This document shows positions 17,285 to 26,382 of a stretch of DNA of 46,277 nucleotides, one piece after another. The stretch comes from a bacterium (GTDB lineage: Bacteria > Hydrothermota > UBA3073 > JACQXS01): NCBI GenBank assembly GCA_030605695.1, contig JAUWHX010000072.1, positions 1 through 46,277 on the forward strand, written 5' to 3'. Both the position numbers and the translations under genes were made by a program. Under the pieces are notes generated by a model. It did not search any database, was not told the origin of the DNA, and was given only the letters and a program-made list of their open reading frames with translations. Every line of letters starts with the position of its first letter. Position 1 is the stretch's first letter.

Positions 17285-18766
17285 TTAAAACTCTGATTTT
17301 ATCAAGAAATGAATTTTACCATCTCTAAAAGAATCCTTTCTGGCAAGCCCGTAAATAACTTTTACAAGTCCTATTGGTGAATGCATAGCAACTCCAATTC
17401 CCCAGCTACGGAGAAGAGTTTCATCTACATATCCAAAATCGCAAAAAGGGAAAATAAAAGAATTAGTTCCGATTGACTTTCTTAATTCCAAATTTAACCA
17501 TCCAATTTGAGTTCCAGTGAATTCTCCCTCCCAACAACCTCGAAGGGTCTGTGCGCCTCCAAACTTCATTTTATCGTAAACTTGTATATCCTTTTTAAAT
17601 AGTGCTCCAATATTTAAAGATAAAAAGAAAATGCTTATATAATTATCAAGATTTAGTGTAAGTTTTTCTACACCAGCGAAGTTGAATTCACTCTTTGCTT
17701 GATAATACAGCCCTCTCCGACACTGCATATTATGAAAGCTGGGACGAGTATCAAAATCAAATCCTAATACTCCCAACCATTGAGAATCTCGGAGATAAGA
17801 TGTGTGTAAAACTATCCACTTGCCACACCACCCAACATTAGCTCTAAACATTTTACTAATCGGCACTTCAAGTAATATTTCAGTTCTATTCTTCACATAA
17901 GTAGCTTCTCTATTATGAGATACAGAGCCAATGAGATTTATCCCGCCAAAGGCGGGACCAAATAACCAGGGCTCTTTATACCTAAGTCCAAATTGAACTG
18001 AAATTGTATCTCTCTTTTGCCATTTTGCACCAATAGCTCTCCCAGTTCCAAAAAGATTAAGAACCTCTATGTCAAAAAAACCCATAAAACCAGGTGTTCC
18101 ATATCCAAAAGCCCCATTTATCCAATTCGCGGGTCCTTCTTTTATTTGGACTAAAAGTTCATTCTCGCCCTTAGGACTTATATTACAAAATTCAATAAAC
18201 TTAAGTCCTTGGATTCTCTGATTAGCCCCACAAATTGCCTTTTCAGAGAAAGTATCCCCAGATTCAATTTTTAACTCTCTTAAAATTACATAATCTTTTG
18301 TGAACTTATTTCCATTAAGCTCAATATTATCTATTATTACGAGGGGTCCCTCAAATATCTGGAGGTCAAAATTTACACTTTTTTCTTTAATCTCAAGACT
18401 GTCCAGATTTATTTTACAAAATGGATAACCTGAATTTTCATACCTATTAAGAATCTCTTCTATCCATTGTGTAAGATTAGATTCATTAAAGACTTTATGA
18501 GTTTCAATTTGAAATAAGAGTTCCGAATCGCTAAGTGCTTGGTTCCCCTTGAGTTTTATCTCACCTACATTGAATTGGGAGCCCTCTTCGATTAAAATAG
18601 TATCTCCAAAAACTTTTATATTTGCCCGAAGAAAACCGTGTTCTTTATATAAATCAAGTATTTCACCAGGTCCTTCTTTTAAAGTCTTCCGGATAAGTTT
18701 TGAAGAAAAATGTTGGTTCCCAAGAATAACAGGAGTAGTCAATACAAGGAAAACAAATATCCACAT
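17285..18766 (-). CDS. Omp85-family outer membrane protein (POTRA plus barrel)
   Basis: This 493-residue protein has a signal peptide, about two to three POTRA repeats (QFNVGEIKLKGNQALSDSEL; GPLVIIDNIELNGNKF) and a C-terminal barrel with GAFGYGTPGFMGF, FGGAQTLRGCWEGEF and a LRSWGIGV strand. It is a second, shorter Omp85 protein besides the canonical BamA at 24177-26381. It could be TamA-like or a dedicated assembly factor for products of the neighbouring polysaccharide operon. A TCCCGCC palindrome at 17941-17957 is in frame and encodes part of GPAFGGIN. It follows the HNH nuclease gene in the same direction. Confidence 0.82.
   Translation of the reverse strand: MWIFVFLVLTTPVILGNQHFSSKLIRKTLKEGPGEILDLYKEHGFLRANIKVFGDTILIEEGSQFNVGEIKLKGNQALSDSELLFQIETHKVFNESNLTQWIEEILNRYENSGYPFCKINLDSLEIKEKSVNFDLQIFEGPLVIIDNIELNGNKFTKDYVILRELKIESGDTFSEKAICGANQRIQGLKFIEFCNISPKGENELLVQIKEGPANWINGAFGYGTPGFMGFFDIEVLNLFGTGRAIGAKWQKRDTISVQFGLRYKEPWLFGPAFGGINLIGSVSHNREATYVKNRTEILLEVPISKMFRANVGWCGKWIVLHTSYLRDSQWLGVLGFDFDTRPSFHNMQCRRGLYYQAKSEFNFAGVEKLTLNLDNYISIFFLSLNIGALFKKDIQVYDKMKFGGAQTLRGCWEGEFTGTQIGWLNLELRKSIGTNSFIFPFCDFGYVDETLLRSWGIGVAMHSPIGLVKVIYGLARKDSFRDGKIHFLIKSEF
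17941..17957 (-). repeat. Palindrome, TCCCGCC arms, inside Omp85 gene
   Basis: Seven-bp arms TCCCGCC/GGCGGGA around AAA, a GC-rich island in an AT-rich gene. It lies in frame in the barrel region. Confidence 0.7.
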
Positions 18767-18808
18767 ATTTGCAGTAATGTTATTTATTTTTTGCTGGAAG
18801 GCACTTAA

Positions 18809-19321
18809 TTATTCTAAGAAAAGATATTGTTTCCACTTTGGGTCAGGGATTCTTACAAGATTATGCACAATAAAGAAGAAATGGGGACGTTTTGGGTGAC
18901 GCAGAAGTTCCATATCTGCTTGTTCAAGAGTCCTTTCACCTTTTCTGTTATTGCATTTAACACAAGCACAGACAAGATTTTCCCAAGTGTCTTTTCCACC
19001 AAGTTTTTTAGGGATAACATGGTCAGTGGTCATTGGACCATTTTTGGTACCACAATATTGGCAGATATATTTGTCTCGTTTTAAGATATTGCGTTTAGTA
19101 AGAGGAAGATTTGGCCTCTTAATATGTATAAAATAAAGTAATCTTAAAATAGAAGGAGCAGTGAATGAATTTGAGACCGTATGAATGCCAAAACCATACT
19201 GTTCAACTATTTCAGCTTTTCCAAGATAAATAAGGCAAAGAGCTCTCTTTACCTGTGTTATTGAGAGAGGCTCGTAATTTTGATTTAAAACAAGACATGT
19301 TCTATTTAACGATCCCACCAT
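18809..19321 (-). CDS. HNH endonuclease family protein
   Basis: A 170-residue protein with the stand-alone bacterial HNH form: an N-terminal CLVLNQNYEPLSITQVKRAL module, then CQYCG, TTDHVIPKKLGG and CACVKCNNRKGER. The two CxxC pairs bind the structural zinc and the DHV histidine is catalytic. Such proteins are widespread chromosomal genes of unknown role, so no mobile element is implied. The ATG overlaps the stop region of the upstream TPR lipoprotein gene by 16 bp. Confidence 0.88.
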   Translation of the reverse strand: MVGSLNRTCLVLNQNYEPLSITQVKRALCLIYLGKAEIVEQYGFGIHTVSNSFTAPSILRLLYFIHIKRPNLPLTKRNILKRDKYICQYCGTKNGPMTTDHVIPKKLGGKDTWENLVCACVKCNNRKGERTLEQADMELLRHPKRPHFFFIVHNLVRIPDPKWKQYLFLE

Positions 19322-20490
19322 TCTGCTTCCTTAATTTTTTTGAGTTCAATTTTTACTCTTTCTATAGCTTTTTGGGCATAAGTTATCCATTCTGCCTCAT
19401 TTCCTTTAAGTGCATTCTTATACTCCTCAATTGCCTTCCTGTATTTTGATTTGGCACTACTGTAATTTTTCCCCTTAAACGCTATAGAACCCAATTCAGA
19501 TTGGATATCTCCCGCAAGGCAGTAAAGAATCTGATTATCAGGGTTTATTTGTCTTGCAGTCTTTAAAACTTTATTCGCATCCGTAGATTTCTTTGATTTT
19601 ATATAAAAATTTACCAGATGATAATATGAAGGAATATTTGTTGTATCTATTGAAATAGCTTCTTTATAAGCCTGACCCGCACCGGAATAATCTTTTAACC
19701 CTTCGCACGCTTTCCCAAGATTTACCCTGCTTGCAATGTCAGATGGAGAATGCAGAGTAATATATCCAAATTCTTCCTTTGCTTCTTTATACTTTTTTAC
19801 ATCAAGTAATGCACCCCCAAGAGCTCTCCTCACATCTAAGTCATCTGGATGAGCTTCTCGTAAAATTTCAAGCTCTTGTATCCCTTTTTCATACTCTTCG
19901 TTTGATATATAAGATTTTCCAAGCGAATACCTTATACCTTCATTTTCTGGATCAAGCTCTAATGCTCGCTTATATTCCCTAATAGCAGCCTCTGGATTAC
20001 CCATTTTTTCATAAACATACCCCATCCCATATAAAGCATCCACATAATTTGTATCAACTTTTAATGCTTTCTTATACTCAAATAGTGCTTCCTCATATTT
20101 TTTTTCACTCATATAAAGTCCACCTAATGCATAATGTCCTTTAGTAGGAGCAATTTCTATCAGTTTTTTATAAACTCGTTCCATCTCAACATAGTCTCTT
20201 TTTGCTCTGTACGCTAAACCAAGACTTACATAAGCATCAACATAAGAAGTACTATCTTCAATCGCAAGGCGGCAATTTTTAATCGCTTCATCATACATCT
20301 TATTCTTAAGGTATTCCCGACAAAAACTATAATACTTTTTAGCTTCATCAACTTTTTGTTCTTCGGTATCTATCTCATTCTTAACTTCCTCTTGGGGAGG
20401 CACACAACCGAAAAATAGCAAACAGCTAATAGCAAATAGACAGTAAAAACTTTTAACTTTTAACCTTCCACTTTTAACTTTTATATTCAT
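19306..20490 (-). CDS. TPR-repeat lipoprotein
   Basis: A 394-residue lipoprotein with a lipobox-like LFFGC near residue 29 and about eight tetratricopeptide repeats (for example YVDAYVSLGLAYRAKRDY and EAIREYKRALELDPENEG). The first ~28 residues are encoded by 7-bp arrays at 20417-20483, giving both the KVKSGRLKVKS n-region and the hydrophobic core. It probably works as a periplasmic scaffold attached to a membrane. It is 25 bp downstream of another lipoprotein gene, and overlaps the HNH gene. Its partner is not known. Confidence 0.85.
   Translation of the reverse strand: MNIKVKSGRLKVKSFYCLFAISCLLFFGCVPPQEEVKNEIDTEEQKVDEAKKYYSFCREYLKNKMYDEAIKNCRLAIEDSTSYVDAYVSLGLAYRAKRDYVEMERVYKKLIEIAPTKGHYALGGLYMSEKKYEEALFEYKKALKVDTNYVDALYGMGYVYEKMGNPEAAIREYKRALELDPENEGIRYSLGKSYISNEEYEKGIQELEILREAHPDDLDVRRALGGALLDVKKYKEAKEEFGYITLHSPSDIASRVNLGKACEGLKDYSGAGQAYKEAISIDTTNIPSYYHLVNFYIKSKKSTDANKVLKTARQINPDNQILYCLAGDIQSELGSIAFKGKNYSSAKSKYRKAIEEYKNALKGNEAEWITYAQKAIERVKIELKKIKEAEWWDR
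20417..20483 (-). repeat. 7-bp arrays encoding a lipoprotein signal peptide
   Basis: Four degenerate heptamers at 20417-20444 (AGCAAAT type) and five at 20449-20483 (ACTTTTA type). They encode the n-region and hydrophobic core of the TPR lipoprotein signal peptide. Confidence 0.82.
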
Positions 20491-20515
20491 ATATCCTCCA
20501 TATCAGATTTCTTTG

Positions 20516-21889
20516 TTATTTTGGGGGACGCTCTGTTACCCATGTTAAACCACTATCTTTCGCTCTTGCTTTCACAAAATATACTTGAGTGGAATCAGGT
20601 GTTTCGTAAATTGGAGCTTCGGAAAAAGCTCCTATAACCTCATCCCATTTATTTTCAATTCTGGCTTTAACCATTACAGGAGTATGAACTTCATTGTTCA
20701 CTTGTGCCTCGAGCGTGAAATTCACACGAGGGTCGTTAGTTTTATATACCGGTCCACTATGAAACCAGCTTAAAGCATCTGACCACCTGTCTATACACTC
20801 ACCGCTCATCGTTGTCTCCACAAAATAAGGATGAAGAATTGAATCAATATTTGTATCTCGCTTTGGAAATTCCCCTTTTTCTTTTCTGTAATCTCTTATC
20901 GCATCAGCCATTCGACGCAAAGTCGCCTCCGCCTGAACAATTACACCTGATTCTTCCGCCTCCGGCATTTTTGCGTCAAGCATTGAAACAAGTTTTGATG
21001 CTCTACCAATATCTTTCTGAGTAGCCAATAGAAAATCACAATAATCCATCCCGGACCCAAGTTCATAATAAGAATCAATCAGTTTTTGAAGTGGAAGAAT
21101 CCGCATAAGATAGACAGAATCTCCTTTCTCTTTTAAGGCAACAAGTTCTCCCTGTGGAGAATAAAGCTCCTTTTTTTCAGCAAGTTTTTTGCCAAGCATA
21201 TCTGCCTCATACCATCTGAAAGTATTTTTTATGTTCTCCAGATGTTCAAGCTCTTCTCCTTCTCGACCCGTTTCCACAGGACTCTGCGAACCATCTCGGG
21301 ACATGTACAAGTGAGTATCCGGAATTAATGAATTCACGGTCTCTATAATTCGAGCAATTACTTCTATGAGAGAGTCTCGTCTCGAAGATTTCAATTCTTG
21401 AACTTCTAAACCTTCAATTGCTTCCTGTAATTTTGAAAGTCCCGAGGACACTGAAGAAATTTCTTCATCTTTTCCATTCAGCACTGCTTCGTGAAGTTTA
21501 ATAGATTCCTGAATATTGTTAAATATCTCCTTAACTTCAGGGTCCTTTATCATATTACACCCTGAAAGAGCATTTCTTATTTGATTTAAATTGTTTTGAG
21601 CCCCAAGAACACTTCTTGTATACTCTGCAGTTTCTTCTCCACCGGAGTAAAAAAGTTTAGAAAGATATGGTGCAAGTTTAACCTTCAAGTTACTTCCTTG
21701 AGCAGGATATGCCCCATAGTCCAACTTATATTCTTCGAGTGCATTACGGATTCTCCTAATTTCTCTCTTTGCTTGCTTAACAAGAGCAATATCCTGCACT
21801 CCACCCCCACTTTCACATCCCATGAAAATTAAAAAAGCAAAATACAAGATGCAAAATTCCCATTTAATTTTTAATTTTTCACTTTTCAT
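20516..21889 (-). CDS. Lipoprotein with pseudopilin-like segments
   Basis: A 457-residue lipoprotein (lipobox LIFMGC). Right after the lipidated cysteine, REIRRIRNALEEYKLDYGAYPAQG resembles the conserved start of GspG-type major pseudopilins, and a second similar segment occurs near residue 310 (ATLRRMADAIRDYRKEKGEFP). The region between is largely helical. It is not a pilin: there is no prepilin cleavage site, and a lipobox instead. I do not recognise a family. The gene starts 10 bp after tRNA-Ala on the same strand, so the tRNA promoter may drive it and the TPR lipoprotein downstream. Confidence 0.65.
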   Translation of the reverse strand: MKSEKLKIKWEFCILYFAFLIFMGCESGGGVQDIALVKQAKREIRRIRNALEEYKLDYGAYPAQGSNLKVKLAPYLSKLFYSGGEETAEYTRSVLGAQNNLNQIRNALSGCNMIKDPEVKEIFNNIQESIKLHEAVLNGKDEEISSVSSGLSKLQEAIEGLEVQELKSSRRDSLIEVIARIIETVNSLIPDTHLYMSRDGSQSPVETGREGEELEHLENIKNTFRWYEADMLGKKLAEKKELYSPQGELVALKEKGDSVYLMRILPLQKLIDSYYELGSGMDYCDFLLATQKDIGRASKLVSMLDAKMPEAEESGVIVQAEATLRRMADAIRDYRKEKGEFPKRDTNIDSILHPYFVETTMSGECIDRWSDALSWFHSGPVYKTNDPRVNFTLEAQVNNEVHTPVMVKARIENKWDEVIGAFSEAPIYETPDSTQVYFVKARAKDSGLTWVTERPPK

Positions 21890-21899
21890 TTTAAACTCT

Positions 21900-21972
21900 T
21901 GGAGGTGAGGGGATTCGAACCCCTGACCTTCTGGCTGCCAGCCAGACGTTCTCCCAACTGAACTACACCCCC
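21900..21972 (-). tRNA. tRNA-Ala (anticodon GGC)
   Basis: A clean cloverleaf on the minus strand: acceptor GGGGGTG with CACCTCC including the G3-U70 pair that defines alanine tRNAs, anticodon loop CTGGCAG with anticodon GGC, T loop TTCGAAT, discriminator A. CCA is not encoded. It lies 10 bp upstream of a lipoprotein gene on the same strand. Confidence 0.95.
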
Positions 21973-21983
21973 AAATTTGTATA

Positions 21984-22011
21984 ATCTTAATAAAAAATTT
22001 ATATTTGTCAA
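21984..22011 (-). promoter_or_regulatory. Promoter of tRNA-Ala
   Basis: Minus-strand TTGACA (22006-22011), 16-bp spacer, TAAGAT (21984-21989), about 11 nt before the tRNA. It may also transcribe the lipoprotein genes downstream. Confidence 0.6.
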
Positions 22012-22039
22012 CTTATTTTTTTAATCACCGACAATTCTC

Positions 22040-23056
22040 TTATAAAACCTCTTGTCCCTGAAGTGTTATACCAGTCCTATAAATTTTCTCCTTAAATGTA
22101 GAGTTCCATCTCTTTCCGAACTCAAATGACAAATCAATTTTTAACATCGACTTAAATGGGATAGTAATCCCTAAAGAACCCTTTCTCTCCTCAATTCCAT
22201 CATAATACCAGTTGCCAGTATAAAAACCACCTCGTAATGTAATGGGGGATTGCGAACTACCCCTGCTGATATCTAATTCACTTCCCACAGAGAAATTTAA
22301 CATTGGCTCAAATGGCTCTTCTTCCCAATTCCATCTTGCGACCCCAATTCCAAGTCTGATTTTCGGGATAGGAGTATAAATTGCCGATACATTAAATCGC
22401 GAAGGAAGTTCTTTTTCAGAAGTGAGCTTTGAATTCGAGAAATATCCTCCTGCAAGATTAAACTTCCCGAATTCAAATTTCATGAACCCCAATCCTCCTG
22501 CTCCGGAAAACTTTAAGTCCACTGTATCACAAGCATCATCCGCAGACATAAAATCTGTTATCCACTCCTCTTGAGCTGAGCCAAAAATTACAAAGCCGCC
22601 TAACTCAATAATCAAAGGCTTAAACCTCTTTCCAAGCCCTATTTTGAAGGTTGAAGCACTTCCTTTTCCTTTAACTCTACGCTGAACAGAGTCTTGAATA
22701 AAATCTTCCCAAATTGTATCACTCTGAATATCAAAATTTAAGTTCAATAATTCATCTAACCCGACATCTATTGCCAGTTTCTTGGGAAGAGGAAGTATGA
22801 ACCTGAAGTGAGGCAATGTAAACTCAAAATTAGTGGCTTTGCCATCAGTATCAATAACTTCAGACAACAAAGAACTCTCAAAAGTCAACTCTTCCGGAAG
22901 CTCAAATTCAAACAAGAAAGGTCTATCCACCGGCTCACCCAATCCAGCTCCGGAAAATAGAGAATAAGAATGTGCAGTAGTAAGTGATAAGCAGTAAGTA
23001 GTAAGTAGCAAGAGAATTTTTGTTCCCTTTCCGATTATTAACAATTTACGATTCAC
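22040..23056 (-). CDS. Predicted outer-membrane beta-barrel protein
   Basis: A 338-residue protein with a signal peptide (core LLLLTTYCLSLTTA) followed by a sequence of alternating hydrophobic and polar residues rich in glycine and aromatics, as in outer-membrane barrels (PKIRLGIGVARWNW, LRGGFYTGNWYYDG). I do not recognise a specific family. The start is GTG at 23056, with AAGGAG upstream. The GTG and the preceding gene's TAA both lie in a CGATTAA-type 7-bp array, and a second array (22975-23009) encodes the hydrophobic core. It is the last gene of the murA-mltG-bamA run and may be a BamA substrate. Confidence 0.7.
   Translation of the reverse strand: MNRKLLIIGKGTKILLLLTTYCLSLTTAHSYSLFSGAGLGEPVDRPFLFEFELPEELTFESSLLSEVIDTDGKATNFEFTLPHFRFILPLPKKLAIDVGLDELLNLNFDIQSDTIWEDFIQDSVQRRVKGKGSASTFKIGLGKRFKPLIIELGGFVIFGSAQEEWITDFMSADDACDTVDLKFSGAGGLGFMKFEFGKFNLAGGYFSNSKLTSEKELPSRFNVSAIYTPIPKIRLGIGVARWNWEEEPFEPMLNFSVGSELDISRGSSQSPITLRGGFYTGNWYYDGIEERKGSLGITIPFKSMLKIDLSFEFGKRWNSTFKEKIYRTGITLQGQEVL
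22975..23009 (-). repeat. 7-bp array encoding a signal-peptide core
   Basis: Five heptamers of AAGTAGT type. The coding strand reads LLLTTYCLSLTT, the hydrophobic core of the barrel protein signal peptide. Confidence 0.85.
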
Positions 23057-23062
23057 GATTAA
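23042..23062 (-). repeat. 7-bp array holding a stop and a start codon
   Basis: Three heptamers of CGATTCA type. The TAA of the lipoprotein gene (23059-23061) and the GTG start of the barrel gene (23054-23056) lie inside them. The same unit occurs at 27335-27369. Confidence 0.8.
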
Positions 23063-24168
23063 CGCTCCTTAGGTGGTAGGGTATAAGTTACAGAAAGTCT
23101 TGCACGACTTGGGTCTAAAATAACACGCGAAATCTTTTTAGTATCTCCTTCAAGCACAATCCACAACTGCTCACCTTCTTTAAACCACTTCTCTATTATA
23201 GACCCAATAGATAAAACAAGGGAATCGCCATCTATGCTCTGACTTCGTGAAAATACTTTTCCCTCATTCACTTCATATTGAGCAAAGATTTCTATATCCC
23301 ATTTATAACTCAAGGTTGTATCAATCCATATCTTGAATTCTGCTTTATTAACAGTTGCACTATCAAGCGAGTAAGCTTTTCTTAAAGAGTCTGTCAATGA
23401 ATCTATTTGTGTCTCAAAGGTATCTGAAAAATCAACTAATAAACTATCACCAATAATTGCCTTAATATCTACAAAAACCTCTAAATAAAGGGTACATTTT
23501 GTAACATAAGCTCCTGTTTCAATATAGGTTAAATCTTTTGAATCTGGAAGCGAATCTTGTGAGAAATAACTTGTATCAATATAAATACTTTTTGTTTCTA
23601 TAGGAGTGCAAGTGTCTACACCTATGGTAAGCCAAGTCTTATCTTTGCTTTTTGGTGAGTAAAAACTTGTCAGGGCTGTGGTACTTGAGAAACCAATATA
23701 AAAGATTGAATCTGTGCCTAATTCTTGAACACAAACTGAAACAGCAGTATCTTTTCTCACCTCAAGAGTATCAAATGGCTCAAGTTCAGGACACTTACTC
23801 CAATCTACAGAATCCATATTTATTGAATTCACTAATTTACACACTTGCACCTGTCCGGAGTCTTCTCCAGTAACCCATAAAGATTCAGGTGAAATCGCAC
23901 TATCAAACTCAAAATAAAGAAAAGCCCTCGCTTCAAAATTGGCTTCTTTCCCAGCAAACAAATAAGTAGCTCCTGACATATTTGCAAATTCTGAGTGTGT
24001 GTAAAAAGTGTCAACCCAGCCGTCTATAAGTTTAATTTCACCTTCTCTTGATTTTACCTGTTCATAGAAAACAGGTTGTTTTTTCCCACACCCACTGACA
24101 AGTAACAAGTAGGAAGTAGGAAGTAGCAAATAGGAAGTAGCAAGTAGGAAGTAGGAAAATTTTTGCAC
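23059..24168 (-). CDS. Lipoprotein, DNRLRE-like
   Basis: Reading from GTG at 24168 gives a ~369-residue lipoprotein with signal peptide core YFLLATSYLLLPTSYLLL and lipobox VSGC. The body is beta-rich and acidic, and its end (RARLSVTY) resembles the last strand of DNRLRE-type surface domains; this assignment is weak. The signal core is an eight-copy 7-bp array (24099-24154). The frame is also open from an ATG at 24213, which would overlap bamA by 37 bp. A better-spaced ATG at 24175, 8 nt after AGGAGG, is out of frame by exactly one heptamer. It follows bamA, so a role at the outer membrane is likely. Confidence 0.6.
   Translation of the reverse strand: MQKFSYFLLATSYLLLPTSYLLLVSGCGKKQPVFYEQVKSREGEIKLIDGWVDTFYTHSEFANMSGATYLFAGKEANFEARAFLYFEFDSAISPESLWVTGEDSGQVQVCKLVNSINMDSVDWSKCPELEPFDTLEVRKDTAVSVCVQELGTDSIFYIGFSSTTALTSFYSPKSKDKTWLTIGVDTCTPIETKSIYIDTSYFSQDSLPDSKDLTYIETGAYVTKCTLYLEVFVDIKAIIGDSLLVDFSDTFETQIDSLTDSLRKAYSLDSATVNKAEFKIWIDTTLSYKWDIEIFAQYEVNEGKVFSRSQSIDGDSLVLSIGSIIEKWFKEGEQLWIVLEGDTKKISRVILDPSRARLSVTYTLPPKER
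24099..24154 (-). repeat. 8-copy 7-bp array in a lipoprotein signal peptide
   Basis: Heptamers CAAGTAG/GAAGTAG. The coding strand (CTACTTC, CTACTTG) reads F-L-L-P-T-S-Y cyclically. Loss of one unit would place the ATG at 24175 in frame with the lipoprotein. Confidence 0.92.
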
Positions 24169-24176
24169 TTTGCATT

Positions 24177-26381
24177 TTAAAATCCTCCTCCCATTTGCAA
24201 GTGGAATTCCCATCCTCTTGGGTCTGCATCTATTCCATAACCCACATCAAAACCTACAAGTCCCATCATTGGAATTTCTATTCTAAATCCAACTCCTACC
24301 GCTCGCTTTAAGTCTTGAAAATTTGCTTCACTCAGGCATTCCCAACTATTTCCAGCATCAAAAAATACAAGGGGATAAATATTTTCCTCAAAAGCAACTT
24401 TCGCAATAACAGTGAAAGTTGACGCAAACCTCCCCCCTATTACCTCATTTTCATTCTTAGGTCCTATTGTCCAATCTCTATAACCTCTTAACCCCCAGGG
24501 TCCTATACCTCCCAGCACAAATTTTTCATATAAAGGAACATCTGATGAAGCTTTATACCCATTTACAATTCCGAATTTCCCACGAAATCCCAGTATAAAT
24601 CTCCAAAAAAGTTTATGATAAGTAGAGACATCAAAAATCTCCTTATGATAATCTACTTTACCACCAAATATACCTCCTGCTAACTCTACCGTTACATTTT
24701 CTCGTGTTCCTACAGTAGGATTAAGGAAATTATCTCTTGAATCTCTTGTAATTCCAAAAGTTGCCATACTTCTCACACCTTCCGGCATCTCGGAGAAAGT
24801 AGTATCAACTTCTATTTCTTCAAGTCTATAAGAGACTCGTCCTTTGGTAAAAGTAAGCCCGGGAATAGGCCTTGATGCGTGTAGAACTCCTCCACTCCTT
24901 CGCATTCTATACCAATATCTGCTCTCCCAAGTGTGAAATAAATTCAGCCCACAAGTTATAGGAGTATCAAACAACCAGGGTTTTGTATAACCAAAGGATA
25001 GATTCTCCATTCTCTCGCCCTTTTCAATACTAACAGATAAACGCTCTCCCAACCCGCGGAAATTAGGAGCAGAAAAAGAGACATTTCCTACGATTCCATA
25101 TTTTGGATAGTAGCTCGCACCAAGAGATGCAGTACCTGCTTGTTTCTCCTCTACCTCTATTATTAGATCTATATCTCCCTCTGGATTTACTTGTCTCGTA
25201 TCTAAATCCATATTTTTGAAAAACCCCAGATTAAAAATTTTACGCTGAGAAGCTATTAGTTTCCTACGAGAAAAAATATCTCCAGGAAATATTGTAAGTT
25301 CACGCCTTATAACTTTCTCATGTGTCTTATGGTTATTTTGAATTACAATTTTATGTACTCTTGCAGGATTGCCTTCACGAATTTTATACTCAATATCAAC
25401 TATTGAATCTCTCAAATTCTCTGCAGGGTCTATATTTAGATAGAGATACCCTAAATCACTATAAAGTCCATAAATTTCCTCCATACTATGTCTCAATTTC
25501 GACGCTGAATAGCAATCATATTTCTTAAACTTTAATTTATGAGCTAATTCCTCTTCTTCAATTACCGAATTGCCAAGAAATTTCACATCTCCAAAGTAAA
25601 ACTTTTCACCTTCATCCACTTTAACTTGTATTTTTATTAATCCTCTGTTCTCATCAGGTATTACATTTACTCCTGCTATCTTACAATTTGGATATCCATT
25701 ATTGTGATAAAATTCAACAAGAAGATTCGGGTCATCATCAAATTCATCCTTATTAAAATTTCCACTCCAGGGCCACCACCATTTTTTGGAACGGTTCTTC
25801 AGCTTACCTTTAAGTTTTTTATCTGAAAAAGCATAATTTCCAATTATCTCAACTTCTTGAATTTTCGCTCGCTTCTTCTCGTCAATTACATATTTTACCA
25901 AAATCTTCCCATTTTTCTCTTCTACTTCAGATTTAACTTCTGTGAAATAATAGCCCTCTTCTTCATAAGCTTTTCTTATATTCACTTCTCCCCGAAAAAT
26001 CACACGAGATGTGCCTATACCTTTTTCCTCCACTTCACATATTTCTTTAAGTTTCTTGTCTTTAAACTTCTTGTTCCCACTAAATTCTACTTTTGAAATA
26101 ATTGGATGTTCCTGAACCCATATTGTAATTTCTGCTCCTCCACCCTTTTTTTCTTCTTCAATTCGCACATCAGAAAATAATTTAGTCTCATATATTCGTT
26201 TTACTGCATTCTTTATGCTATTAGGAGTTAGTTCTTCACCTATTTCTAACCCTGATGTGTTAATTACAACATCTGAGTGGACCATTTTTGTTCCTTCAAC
26301 CTTAATATCAATAATCATCTCTCCCCAGAGGACAGTATGTAGTAGGCAATAGGCAATAGGCAATAGAAAAAACTTTCTCAT
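24177..26381 (-). CDS. bamA: Outer membrane protein assembly factor BamA
   Basis: A ~734-residue Omp85 protein that inserts barrel proteins into the outer membrane. It has a signal peptide, five POTRA domains (for example WVQEHPIISKVEFSGNKKF, EKKRAKIQEVEIIGNYAF, GDVKFLGNSVIEEEEL, ARVHKIVIQNNHKTHEKVI) over residues 20-420, then a 16-strand barrel with LGGIGPWGLRGYRDW and a glycine-rich end (LQMGGGF). Length is normal. The ATG at 26381 follows the mltG stop directly; a TTG at 26390 is less likely. The signal peptide core LLPIAYCLL is encoded by a 7-bp array. Confidence 0.95.
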   Translation of the reverse strand: MRKFFLLPIAYCLLHTVLWGEMIIDIKVEGTKMVHSDVVINTSGLEIGEELTPNSIKNAVKRIYETKLFSDVRIEEEKKGGGAEITIWVQEHPIISKVEFSGNKKFKDKKLKEICEVEEKGIGTSRVIFRGEVNIRKAYEEEGYYFTEVKSEVEEKNGKILVKYVIDEKKRAKIQEVEIIGNYAFSDKKLKGKLKNRSKKWWWPWSGNFNKDEFDDDPNLLVEFYHNNGYPNCKIAGVNVIPDENRGLIKIQVKVDEGEKFYFGDVKFLGNSVIEEEELAHKLKFKKYDCYSASKLRHSMEEIYGLYSDLGYLYLNIDPAENLRDSIVDIEYKIREGNPARVHKIVIQNNHKTHEKVIRRELTIFPGDIFSRRKLIASQRKIFNLGFFKNMDLDTRQVNPEGDIDLIIEVEEKQAGTASLGASYYPKYGIVGNVSFSAPNFRGLGERLSVSIEKGERMENLSFGYTKPWLFDTPITCGLNLFHTWESRYWYRMRRSGGVLHASRPIPGLTFTKGRVSYRLEEIEVDTTFSEMPEGVRSMATFGITRDSRDNFLNPTVGTRENVTVELAGGIFGGKVDYHKEIFDVSTYHKLFWRFILGFRGKFGIVNGYKASSDVPLYEKFVLGGIGPWGLRGYRDWTIGPKNENEVIGGRFASTFTVIAKVAFEENIYPLVFFDAGNSWECLSEANFQDLKRAVGVGFRIEIPMMGLVGFDVGYGIDADPRGWEFHLQMGGGF
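26339..26366 (-). repeat. 7-bp array (GCAATAG) in bamA signal peptide
   Basis: Four heptamers. The coding strand reads L-L-P-I-A-Y-C-L-L, the hydrophobic core of BamA's signal peptide. Confidence 0.85.
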
Positions 26382-26382
26382 T

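Noticed and set aside
17285-18766. Second BamA copy
   Set aside because: It has too few POTRA domains and is about 240 residues shorter than the BamA at 24177-26381, so only an Omp85-family call is made.
18809-19321. HNH nuclease as part of a mobile element or defence island
   Set aside because: It lacks inverted repeats, transposase or restriction partners and overlaps a housekeeping-like lipoprotein gene.
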